Shown piece after piece: positions 1-8,716 of a stretch of 64,000 nt of DNA. Location of the stretch: assembly GCA_902579985.1 (NCBI GenBank), contig CACHIV010000001.1:1-64000 (forward strand), in the 5' to 3' direction. How positions within the stretch are numbered: the first letter of the stretch is position 1; each line of letters starts with the position of its first letter. The position numbers and the translations under genes are program-made. This DNA comes from an uncultured Pelagibacteraceae bacterium. Lineage in GTDB: Bacteria; Pseudomonadota; Alphaproteobacteria; Pelagibacterales; Pelagibacteraceae. A model generated the notes under the pieces. That model made no database searches and had not been told where the DNA came from. It saw only the letters and a list, made by a program, of their open reading frames with translations.

Positions 1-1
1 A

Positions 2-1240
2 ACAAGAGTAAGAAAATCTCCATACTGGCATTTATCAATGCAAGCTGGTTGTTGGAGAGCGACTGTTTATAATAGAATTTATCATCCAAGAGGTTACGTC
101 AAACCTGAAGATGGTGGAGCTATGGTAGAGTATGATGCAATAGTTAATCATGTTACAATGTGGAATGTTGCAGTAGAAAGACAAATTAGAGTAAAAGGTC
201 CAGATGCAGAAAAATTTACAGATTATGTAATAACTAGAGACGCAACTAAAATATCACCGATGAGAGCAAGATACGTAATTTTATGTAATGCTTACGGTGG
301 AGTTTTAAATGATCCTATTCTTTTAAGAATTTCAAAAGATGAATTTTGGTTTTCTTTATCAGACTCTGATATAGGAATGTATCTTCAAGGTGTAAATGCA
401 GATGGAAGATTTAATTGCACAATTGAGGAAATAGATGCTTGCCCAGTACAAATTCAAGGTCCAAAGTCTAAAGCTTTAATGAAAGATCTTTGTGGAGATC
501 AATTTGATTTAGATAATATGCCTTTCTACGGTTTAGCTGAAGCAACAATCGGAGGAAGAAGTTGTGTAGTTTCTCAATCAGGTTTTTCAGGTGAAGCTGG
601 GTATGAAATTTATTTAAGAAATGCAACTTTATACGCAGACGATATGTGGAATGCTGTTTTAAAAGCAGGGAAAAAACATAATTTAATGGTAATTGCTCCT
701 GCTCACCACAGAAGAATTCAAGCTGGAATTCTATCTTGGGGCCAAGATATGGATACAGAACATAATCCTTTTCAATGTAATCTTGGTTATCAAGTTTCTT
801 TATCTGGCAAAGGTGAATGGAATAAAAAAACTGATTATGTTGGTAAAGCTGTTTTAGAAAAAATGGGAGCAGAAATTAAATCTGGTAAAAAACCCTATAA
901 ACTTCAGTTAGTAGGTTTTGAGCTAGGGGGAAAACCTATAGAGGATTACGCACCTGATTTTTGGCTAATTTCAAATGCAGATGGTGGAGATCCTGTTGGC
1001 TTTATTACATCTCCTTGGTATCATCCAGAAAAGAAAAAAAATATTGCAATGGGATATGTTCCATTTGATGGTACTTTGAATGCAAATGGATTTCCAAAAG
1101 GCAAGGTTGGAACTCAATATAAAGTTCATTTACCAGAAAAATATTCTGATAATCCTGGGAAACCAGTGGATGCTGTAATTGTTGATATTCCATTTAAAGA
1201 ATCATTCAATGCTAATACCAGAGAAGTTTCAAAGGGTTGA
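2..1240 (+). CDS. GcvT/aminomethyltransferase-family protein, DmdA-like paralog; 5' end truncated by the window
   Basis: Frame stays open to the window edge (TRVRKSPYWHLSMQAGCW...), so the ATG at 38 is probably internal. Motifs VERQIRVKGPDAEKFTDYVITRD, IQGPKSKALMKDLCGD, SGFSGEAGYEIYL. Confidence 0.8.
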   Translation, partial: TRVRKSPYWHLSMQAGCWRATVYNRIYHPRGYVKPEDGGAMVEYDAIVNHVTMWNVAVERQIRVKGPDAEKFTDYVITRDATKISPMRARYVILCNAYGGVLNDPILLRISKDEFWFSLSDSDIGMYLQGVNADGRFNCTIEEIDACPVQIQGPKSKALMKDLCGDQFDLDNMPFYGLAEATIGGRSCVVSQSGFSGEAGYEIYLRNATLYADDMWNAVLKAGKKHNLMVIAPAHHRRIQAGILSWGQDMDTEHNPFQCNLGYQVSLSGKGEWNKKTDYVGKAVLEKMGAEIKSGKKPYKLQLVGFELGGKPIEDYAPDFWLISNADGGDPVGFITSPWYHPEKKKNIAMGYVPFDGTLNANGFPKGKVGTQYKVHLPEKYSDNPGKPVDAVIVDIPFKESFNANTREVSKG

Positions 1241-1258
1241 TTTTTAAAAGTTCAAAGA

Positions 1259-1804
1259 ATGTTTGGTGAATTTTTAAATATAATTGTAAGGTCTATTAAA
1301 TTAGATAAATCCCTTTACAAAGATAATAAAAACTTTGGTGAAGCTGCAATTTACTTTGCAGGATTAATAATGATACTTGATGGAATAGCTGGCGCTATAG
1401 CAGCAAATACAATAATAAAAACTGCTATTGCAATGTCAGGCTTAACATCAATACTTACATGGTTTGTTTGGTCAATATTTATATTTGTTATTGGGGTAAA
1501 ATTATTTCCGGATAAAGAAACAAATGTTCCTTTTAAAAAAATTTTAATAGGAGTAGGTTTTGCTCATGCTCCCGGTATTCTTAGATTTTTTGCTGTCACT
1601 CCAGACTTGATGATACCAATAATATTTCTTACTCAATTTTGGATATTTGCAGGTTTAATTATTTCAACTAAGCAAATCTTAAATTTAAAATCTAATTTTA
1701 AATCATTTGGTATTGTATTTTTGTCGTTTTTAATAATTGCATTTATGTCAATATCATTTGTAATGAGTCAAATGAATACTTTGCCAATTAGCAATATAAG
1801 TTAA
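1259..1804 (+). CDS. Small multi-pass membrane protein, Yip1-like
   Basis: ORF of 181 aa with several hydrophobic segments; position after the GcvT-like gene. Confidence 0.55.
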   Translation: MFGEFLNIIVRSIKLDKSLYKDNKNFGEAAIYFAGLIMILDGIAGAIAANTIIKTAIAMSGLTSILTWFVWSIFIFVIGVKLFPDKETNVPFKKILIGVGFAHAPGILRFFAVTPDLMIPIIFLTQFWIFAGLIISTKQILNLKSNFKSFGIVFLSFLIIAFMSISFVMSQMNTLPISNIS

Positions 1805-1945
1805 ATTGAAAATAAAGTTTTAGAAATTTTACAAGAATTGCAAATTTTGAAACCATTTAAGATTAAATTATGAAGTACACTTTCATCCTCTTTTTTACAT
1901 TCTTCACATATATTATCTATTTTTTTTTTAAAATTTTTATATTTT

Positions 1946-2641
1946 TTATTTTTTTTCAATTTTTACAAACCTATTAAAAAGTATTTCTGATTTTAAATCA
2001 TTACTTATTATGAATTCATCAATTGCTTTTTTAATACCTGGAGCATAGGACAAATCATAATCATCACAAAGTATAGTACCCCCATTTTTTAGAACAGGAA
2101 AAGAGTAAAATAGGTCATTTTTAACAGTTTCATAAGCATGTCCACCATCTAAAAAAACGTAATCAATTTTTGACATATCTATTTTTTTTAAAATATCATT
2201 TGAATTACCCTTTATTAAATGCACATTATCTTTAAATTTTTTTAATAAATCTTCTACTGCTTCTATGGAATATGGGTCTCTTCTAATAATATATTTAAAA
2301 TAAATATTTTTTAATGGGTTTTTAAAATTTGTACTTGGAATTATTTCCTTTGAATTTTCATGATTTTTTTCAAATAAATCTAAACCTATATATTTAAAAT
2401 CTGTATTATGAATATTATACAACAGTTCGCAAACATTTCTGGCTGTCACACCATGAAAAACACCAATTTCTAGAAAATTTTTTGGTTTTTTTGAAGCAAT
2501 TTCATTAAGAAAATACTCTCCAATATTATCTTGTTTAAGACTTGTTTTTCTAAAATATTTTTTATACTTCAATTTAACTAAAAGCTTCTGTCCAAGAGCC
2601 TTGGGTAGATGCTTTAGAGTATTCTGTAGCACGTCCTTCAA
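1946..2641 (-). CDS. Class I SAM-dependent methyltransferase (start uncertain, perhaps a TTG near 2568)
   Basis: NFLEIGVFHGVTARNV, YIGLDLFEKN, YVFLDGGHAYETVKNDL, GGTILCDDYD. ORF-track start overlaps nrdB by 68 nt. Confidence 0.65.
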   Translation of the reverse strand: MKDVLQNTLKHLPKALGQKLLVKLKYKKYFRKTSLKQDNIGEYFLNEIASKKPKNFLEIGVFHGVTARNVCELLYNIHNTDFKYIGLDLFEKNHENSKEIIPSTNFKNPLKNIYFKYIIRRDPYSIEAVEDLLKKFKDNVHLIKGNSNDILKKIDMSKIDYVFLDGGHAYETVKNDLFYSFPVLKNGGTILCDDYDLSYAPGIKKAIDEFIISNDLKSEILFNRFVKIEKK

Positions 2642-3590
2642 AAAAATTCATATGCTCGACAGCGTTTAACATAGTATCCAACCAGGTTAGAGGATTTTTA
2701 TCTATTTTATAAATGGCTTCTAAACCAAGTTGATCAAGTCTTCTATTAGCTATAAATCTTATATAATCTTTAACTTCTTTTGCAGTTAAACCTTCCATTG
2801 GACCCATCTCAAAAGCTAAATCAATAAAAGAGTCTTCGTGCTCTACTATTGTTCTACAAGCTTCATAAAGTTCTTTTTTAAGTTTTGGGGTCCATATTTC
2901 AGGATTCTCCTTTATGAATTCTTTAAAAATTCTTATCATAGAATTACAGTGAAGTGTTTCGTCTCTAACAGACCAAGTAACAATTTGCCCCATACCTTTC
3001 ATTTTATTATGTCTTGGAAAATTTAAAAGTATTGCAAAACTGGCAAATAATTGTAGTCCTTCAGTAAATGCACTGAATACAGCAACTGTTTTAGCAATAT
3101 CTTCTTTTGAATTTACATTAAAGTCTTGCATATAATCATATTTATCTTTCATTTCTTTATATTTCATAAAAGCTGAATACTCAGACTCTGGCATTCCAAT
3201 AGTATCAAGTAAATGTGAGTAGGCTGCAATGTGAACAGTCTCCATTGATGCAAAAGCAGTCATCATCATTAGTACTTCAGTAGGTTTAAATACAGTTGTA
3301 TAGTGTCTTAAATAACAATTGTTAACTTCAACATCAGCTTGAGTGAAGAACCTAAATATTTGTGTTAACAAATTTTTTTCTGATTGAGTTAGATTTTTTT
3401 GCCAATCTCTAACATCATCACCTAATGGTACTTCTTCTGGCAGCCAATGAATTCTTTGTTGAGTTAACCACGCATCATAACACCATGGATACCTAAATGG
3501 TTTATAAACAGGATTTTCAACTAATAATCCCATTTTTTTTGGTTGAATAATCTGTTTATTTTCTGTTTTAATTTTTTTTACTACTGACAT
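2574..3590 (-). CDS. nrdB: Ribonucleoside-diphosphate reductase beta subunit, class I (ATG at 3590 preferred over GTG at 3599)
   Basis: Di-iron motifs: D in QADVEVNN, SMETVHIAAY (E, H, radical Tyr), AFTEGLQLFASF, RDETLHCNSM. GAGGAG upstream of the ATG at 3590. Confidence 0.95.
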   Translation of the reverse strand: MSVVKKIKTENKQIIQPKKMGLLVENPVYKPFRYPWCYDAWLTQQRIHWLPEEVPLGDDVRDWQKNLTQSEKNLLTQIFRFFTQADVEVNNCYLRHYTTVFKPTEVLMMMTAFASMETVHIAAYSHLLDTIGMPESEYSAFMKYKEMKDKYDYMQDFNVNSKEDIAKTVAVFSAFTEGLQLFASFAILLNFPRHNKMKGMGQIVTWSVRDETLHCNSMIRIFKEFIKENPEIWTPKLKKELYEACRTIVEHEDSFIDLAFEMGPMEGLTAKEVKDYIRFIANRRLDQLGLEAIYKIDKNPLTWLDTMLNAVEHMNFFEGRATEYSKASTQGSWTEAFS

Positions 3591-5521
3591 GAAAGACACT
3601 CCTCGTATTCTGTTTGTTCACTAGATTTTTTATTTTTAGATTTATATACATTTGCCAATACATCTGTCGACTTAGAATCATTAACATTTTCAGCTCTTTG
3701 AATTGATTTAGATCTACAGTAATAAAGGCTTTTTAGACCTTTTTTCCAAGCATCAAAATGTATTCTATGAAGTTCTTTTTTATGAACATCTGCAGGCAAA
3801 AATAAATTAACTGATTGAGCTTGAGAAATATGAGGGGTTCTATCTCCACTTAACTCTATTATCCATTTTTGATCTATTTCAAAAGCAGTCTTAAATGTAT
3901 CTTTTTCTAAATCTGTTAAAAAGTCCAAATGGGATACTGAACCTTGATTAGTTGTAATACTAGACCAAGTTTCTTCAGTGTTTTTTCCGTGTTTCTCAAG
4001 AATTTCTTCTAAATATCTATTTTTAACATTAAAAGAACCTGAAAGAGTCTTATGCGTGTAACTATTAGCTGCAACTGGCTCTACCCCTGGTGATGCACCA
4101 CCACAAATAATTGAAATTGAAGCTGTTGGAGCAATAGCAGTTTTGTTTGAAAATCTTTCATTGAAACCGTATTCTACAGCATCTGGACAAGCACCTCTTT
4201 CTTCAGCTAGATCTTTGGATGCTTGATCTACTTGTTGTTGAATATGTTTAAATATTTTCATATTCCAAACTTTACTCATTACTGACTCAATCGGTATTTT
4301 GTTTTTTTGTAAATATGAATGAAAGCCCATAACTCCCAAGCCAACACTTCTCTCTCTTTCAGCTGAATATTTTGCATCAGCAAATTGATCGGGAGCTTTT
4401 TCAATAAAATCGGTTAAAACGTTATCTAGAAATCTCATAACATCACTAATCATAAATTTATCGTCTTTCCATTCATCGTATTTTTCTAAATTCAAAGATG
4501 AGAGACAACAAACTGCTGTTCTATCTTTTCCATCTTTATCTATTCCGGTTGGTAAAGTTATTTCGCTACAAAGATTGGAAGTCTTAACTGTTAAATTTGC
4601 AAGTTTATGATGTTGTGGAATTTGTCTATTAACTGTGTCGATGTAAATAATATATGGTTCTCCTGTTTCAATTCTTGCTGTTAATAATCTAATCCATAAA
4701 TTTCTTGCAGAAATAGTTTGTTGAATTGTTCCATCTGCTGGACTTTTTAAAGCCCACTGGTCATCTGTTTCTACAGCTCTCATGAATGCATCTGAGACTA
4801 AAACACCATGGTGAAGATTTAATGACTTTCTATTTGGATCGCCTCCAGTTGGTCTTCTCATTTCAATAAATTCTTCAATCTCTGGATGATCTATTGGAAG
4901 ATAACACGCGGCCGATCCTCTTCTTAATGAGCCTTGGCTAATAGCCATCGTTAATGAGTCCATTACTTTAATGAATGGAATTATTCCAGATGTTTTTCCG
5001 ACTTTACCAATTTTTTCGCCAATGGATCTAAGGTTACCCCAATAACTACCAATACCTCCGCCCTTTGCAGCAAGCCAAACATTTTCACTCCAAAGATCCA
5101 GAATTCCTCCAAGGCTATCTGAAGCTTCATTTAAGAAACACGAAATTGGTAAACCTCTCTTTGTTCCTCCATTAGATAAAACTGGAGTAGCAGGCATAAA
5201 CCATAGATTGCTAATATAGTTATAAATTCTTTGTGCATGTAAATTATCATCAGCATATGAACTTGCAACACGAGCAAATAAATCTTGAAAAGACTCGTTT
5301 TGACCTAAGTACCTATCTTTTAAAGTTGCCTTACCAAAATCAGTTAAATTTGAATCTCTAGATCTATCGATCTTAATGATAATTCCTTTTTCATTCTGAA
5401 ACAGTTCTGTTTCATTATTTAATGAGAATAAATCAGGCCTTTTTTCTTTTGTTATTTCAATCTTATTTGGGTTATATTCGGAGACAGCTTTCTTTAATGC
5501 CTGAGATAGAATTTTGTTCAT
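3581..5521 (-). CDS. nrdA: Ribonucleoside-diphosphate reductase alpha subunit
   Basis: 646 aa; LFARVASSYADDN, MPATPVLSNGGT, NLCSEITLPT, C-terminal YEECLSCQ redox pair; adjacent to nrdB. Confidence 0.95.
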   Translation of the reverse strand: MNKILSQALKKAVSEYNPNKIEITKEKRPDLFSLNNETELFQNEKGIIIKIDRSRDSNLTDFGKATLKDRYLGQNESFQDLFARVASSYADDNLHAQRIYNYISNLWFMPATPVLSNGGTKRGLPISCFLNEASDSLGGILDLWSENVWLAAKGGGIGSYWGNLRSIGEKIGKVGKTSGIIPFIKVMDSLTMAISQGSLRRGSAACYLPIDHPEIEEFIEMRRPTGGDPNRKSLNLHHGVLVSDAFMRAVETDDQWALKSPADGTIQQTISARNLWIRLLTARIETGEPYIIYIDTVNRQIPQHHKLANLTVKTSNLCSEITLPTGIDKDGKDRTAVCCLSSLNLEKYDEWKDDKFMISDVMRFLDNVLTDFIEKAPDQFADAKYSAERERSVGLGVMGFHSYLQKNKIPIESVMSKVWNMKIFKHIQQQVDQASKDLAEERGACPDAVEYGFNERFSNKTAIAPTASISIICGGASPGVEPVAANSYTHKTLSGSFNVKNRYLEEILEKHGKNTEETWSSITTNQGSVSHLDFLTDLEKDTFKTAFEIDQKWIIELSGDRTPHISQAQSVNLFLPADVHKKELHRIHFDAWKKGLKSLYYCRSKSIQRAENVNDSKSTDVLANVYKSKNKKSSEQTEYEECLSCQ

Positions 5522-5552
5522 ATTTTTTGTATTTTAAATTTACTTTACATAA

Positions 5553-5601
5553 AACAACTAGATGTTGTATGTAATTATTGTTGATACACTATATAAATCG
5601 T
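5553..5601 (-). promoter_or_regulatory. Candidate NrdR box pair upstream of nrdAB
   Basis: ACACTATATAAATCGT (5586-5601) matches the left half of the NrdR box acaCwAtATaTwGtgt; a weaker partner AACAACTAGATGTTGT lies at 5553-5568, 33 bp away. Confidence 0.4.
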
Positions 5602-5610
5602 AAATCAACA

Positions 5611-5625
5611 GAACATTTATAGAAC
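5611..5625 (-). promoter_or_regulatory. Candidate alphaproteobacterial LexA/SOS box GTTC-N7-GTTC (plus strand GAACATTTATAGAAC)
   Basis: Exact GAAC-N7-GAAC direct repeat about 90 bp upstream of the nrdA start codon. Confidence 0.45.
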
Positions 5626-5677
5626 ATTTAAAAAAAAAATCAATAAAAAATTAAAAAAAATGTAAGAAACATAAGCA

Positions 5678-7132
5678 ATGGATAAAGATATAAAAATAGA
5701 TCCCTATGGTTTTAGAGAATATGACGCAAGGTGGATATATAAAAAGGATATAAATCAGGCAGGTATAGAAAATCTTGGAAAAGGTCTAGGAACTCAAATT
5801 ATACAACACACGAAAAAAAAAAATCCTAGAGTAATAGTTGGTCACGACTATAGATCCTACAGTGAGGAAATAAAAAAAAATTTAAAAAAGGGGTTAATAT
5901 CAACGGGATGTAATATTGAGGATATTGGTTTATCTTTGTCTCCAACTGTTTATTTTGCGCAATTTAATTTAGATGCAGATGCTATTGCAATGATTACTGC
6001 AAGTCATAATGAAAATGGTTGGACTGGAGTTAAAATGGGGATTAAAAAAGGTTTAACTCATGCACCGGAAGAAATGAAAGAGTTAAAAGATATTACTTTA
6101 AATAAAAAATTTATAAAAGGCATAGGAAATGAAAAAAAAATAGATAATTTCCAACAAATTTACAAGAATGATTTAATTAAAAAAAATAAGATTAATAAAA
6201 AAATTAAAGTAGTGGTTGCATGTGGAAACGGTACTGCTGGAATATTTGCACCGGATATTTTAAGAGGTATTGGTTGCGATGTAATAGAATTAGATTGTAA
6301 ATTGGATTGGACATTTCCCAAATATAATCCAAATCCTGAAGATTTAAAAATGCTCAATGAAATAAGTAAAATTGTAAAAGATAATAATGCAGATATAGGT
6401 TTTGGTTTTGATGGAGATGGAGATAGAGTTGGTGTCATAGATAACAATGGAGTAGAAATTTTTTCAGATAAAATTGGATTATTAATAGCAAGAAATCTTT
6501 CTACGACACATAAAAATTCAAAATTTATTGTTGATGTAAAATCAACAGGTTTATATTTAAAAGATGACACATTATTAAAAAATAATTGTCAAACAATATA
6601 TTGGAAAACAGGACATTCTCATATTAAAAGAAAAGTTAATACTGAAAAGGCTCTAGCTGGTTTTGAAAAAAGTGGGCACTTCTTTTTTAATGAACCTTTG
6701 GGTTTTGGTTATGATGATGGCATTAATTCAGCTATCCAAGTTTGTCATTTACTTGCTAATAAAAAAAAAACAATTAGTGAAATTATTAATGAGATACCTA
6801 ATACCTTTCAAAGTCCTACTATGGCTCCATTTTGTAAAGATGAAGAAAAATATCAAGTAGTCGAAAGTTTAGTTAAAAAAATAACAGAAATTAAAAATAA
6901 AAAAATAAAAATTGATAAACAAGAAATCGAAGATATTTTAACTATAAATGGAATTAGATTTTCTTTTAACGATGGCTCTTGGGGGCTAATTAGAGCTTCA
7001 TCAAATAAACCTTCATTAGTTATTGTTACTGAAAGTCCTACTTCAGACGATAGAAAAAAAAAAATATTTGATTTTATTGACAGTTTACTTACAGAAACTG
7101 GTAAAATTGGAAAATATGATCAAAAAATATAA
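5678..7132 (+). CDS. Phosphomannomutase/phosphoglucomutase
   Basis: ITASHNENGWTG active-site loop, GFGFDGDGDR metal loop, alpha-D-phosphohexomutase layout. Confidence 0.9.
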   Translation: MDKDIKIDPYGFREYDARWIYKKDINQAGIENLGKGLGTQIIQHTKKKNPRVIVGHDYRSYSEEIKKNLKKGLISTGCNIEDIGLSLSPTVYFAQFNLDADAIAMITASHNENGWTGVKMGIKKGLTHAPEEMKELKDITLNKKFIKGIGNEKKIDNFQQIYKNDLIKKNKINKKIKVVVACGNGTAGIFAPDILRGIGCDVIELDCKLDWTFPKYNPNPEDLKMLNEISKIVKDNNADIGFGFDGDGDRVGVIDNNGVEIFSDKIGLLIARNLSTTHKNSKFIVDVKSTGLYLKDDTLLKNNCQTIYWKTGHSHIKRKVNTEKALAGFEKSGHFFFNEPLGFGYDDGINSAIQVCHLLANKKKTISEIINEIPNTFQSPTMAPFCKDEEKYQVVESLVKKITEIKNKKIKIDKQEIEDILTINGIRFSFNDGSWGLIRASSNKPSLVIVTESPTSDDRKKKIFDFIDSLLTETGKIGKYDQKI

Positions 7133-7141
7133 AATTTAAAT

Positions 7142-8620
7142 ATGATAGATATTCCTATTATAATTATCTCATTTAATAACTATAGGTATGTTGAGAATAC
7201 AATTAATCAATTAAAAAATATAGATCCTAATATTTTGAATAATATAATTATAATGGATAATGACTCCTCTGAAATCAAAACTATTAATTTTTTAAAAACA
7301 ACCAAACATAAAGTGGTTAAAAATGTAGAAAATAAAGGTCCTTGGATAGAGCGTTATACGGACTTTTACAATTCATTACCTAATCAATTTATAATAACAG
7401 ATCCAGATTTAGAATTTAACAGCAAATTACCTAAAAACTTCATTGAAATACTACTAAAACTATCTAATAAATTTAAGTGTCACAAGATTGGCTTTGCCCT
7501 TGATATTAGTGATTTTAACCAAATGTATAATACAATATATTACAATAATCTAACTATCTATGATTGGGAAAAGCAATTTTGGACTAATAAAATTAATGAT
7601 GAAAATTATGAATTATATAATGCGGAAATAGACACTACATTTTGTCTAATTAATAAACAAGCCTCTAATACTTCATCTAAAAGAATAAGAATTGCAGGAA
7701 ATTTCACTTCAAAACATCTTCCTTGGTACAAAAAAAATTCGTTTTATAATGTTTATGAAAAATATATTTATGGAACAAATAGTTACTCTACTATTAGTAA
7801 ATTATTTCTAACTCATATCTATAACAATTATAGTATTACAAATAAAAATAATGAAAAATTTCTAATTGATAGCTCGATTTCTGAAAATTTAAATTTTTGG
7901 AAAAGTATTTACCCAACTTGGGAAAATGATACCTTTGCTATATTTGATAAATACTTAAGTAAAGATAAAATTTTTATTGATATTGGAGCTTGGATCGGAA
8001 CAACAAGTATGTATGGGAGTAGAAAATCTAAACATGTTTATTCTGTAGAAGCTGACAATCTATCAATTAAAGATTTATCTTTAAATTTATCTAATAATTG
8101 TATTGATAATAATTATACGGTTATTAATAGAGCTATCTATAATAAAGACAATGTAAATTTAAACTTCGGAAAAAATATGTTCATGTCCGGATCTAAAATG
8201 AATGATTCCACTTCACAAATTCATAAAGGTGAGTTTTCAGTTCCTTCAATAAAAGTTAAAACCATTACAATCGACAGTATTATTAATAAATATAATATAA
8301 ATCCAAGTGATATTTCATTGATAAAGGTTGATATTGAAGGTGGTGAAGAAGATTTACTCAATGATCTATACAATCTAAACAATAAACATAAAATACCAAT
8401 ATATATTAGTATGCATTATAAATGGTGGAAAAATAATGATTTAAATCGATTTCCATTTTTGAACCAAGAGCATAAAAATAATATAAAAAATAATCCATTT
8501 ATTAATTTATTATTTACTCCCAATAAAATAGAAATTAATGCCAATCTAAACAAAATATATAATTCTAAAAAAAGCATTTTATCGAAATTGATTCAGTGGA
8601 TAAAATCTATTTTCAATTAA
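7142..8620 (+). CDS. Two-domain protein: N-terminal GT-A-like glycosyltransferase plus C-terminal FkbM-type methyltransferase
   Basis: N-term IPIIIISFNNYRYVENTINQL, IIMDNDSS, FIITDPDLEF; C-term IFIDIGAWIGTTSMYGS, VYSVEAD, ISLIKVDIEGGEEDLL. Confidence 0.8.
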   Translation: MIDIPIIIISFNNYRYVENTINQLKNIDPNILNNIIIMDNDSSEIKTINFLKTTKHKVVKNVENKGPWIERYTDFYNSLPNQFIITDPDLEFNSKLPKNFIEILLKLSNKFKCHKIGFALDISDFNQMYNTIYYNNLTIYDWEKQFWTNKINDENYELYNAEIDTTFCLINKQASNTSSKRIRIAGNFTSKHLPWYKKNSFYNVYEKYIYGTNSYSTISKLFLTHIYNNYSITNKNNEKFLIDSSISENLNFWKSIYPTWENDTFAIFDKYLSKDKIFIDIGAWIGTTSMYGSRKSKHVYSVEADNLSIKDLSLNLSNNCIDNNYTVINRAIYNKDNVNLNFGKNMFMSGSKMNDSTSQIHKGEFSVPSIKVKTITIDSIINKYNINPSDISLIKVDIEGGEEDLLNDLYNLNNKHKIPIYISMHYKWWKNNDLNRFPFLNQEHKNNIKNNPFINLLFTPNKIEINANLNKIYNSKKSILSKLIQWIKSIFN

Positions 8621-8660
8621 TAAGTGTATAAAAAATTTGATCGAATCATTTATAATTATA

Positions 8661-8702
8661 CTTAAGGGTGGTTGAGGGAGACTAAGGCCACCCCTACCTT
8701 AG
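8661..8702. other. GC-rich intergenic element with two mutually exclusive short hairpins
   Basis: GGGTGG (8666-8671)/CCACCC (8688-8693) or CTAAGG (8682-8687)/CCTTAG (8697-8702); no U-tract on either strand. Confidence 0.35.
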
Positions 8703-8716
8703 ATCATATTAAAGTT

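Noticed and set aside
1005-1193. Short ORFs on the opposite strand of strong genes (1005-1193, 2838-3026, 6160-6570, 10450-10749, 16913-17248, 31692-32114, 37545-37853, 47215-47463, 57214-57501, 62002-62256 and similar)
   Set aside because: Low-complexity or unlike known proteins and fully covered by well-supported genes on the other strand; expected chance ORFs.
6663-6860. Same-strand ORF inside phosphomannomutase
   Set aside because: Out-of-frame reading of a clear coding region; no supporting motif.
8661-8702. Rho-independent terminator
   Set aside because: Hairpin potential but no following T run on either strand.
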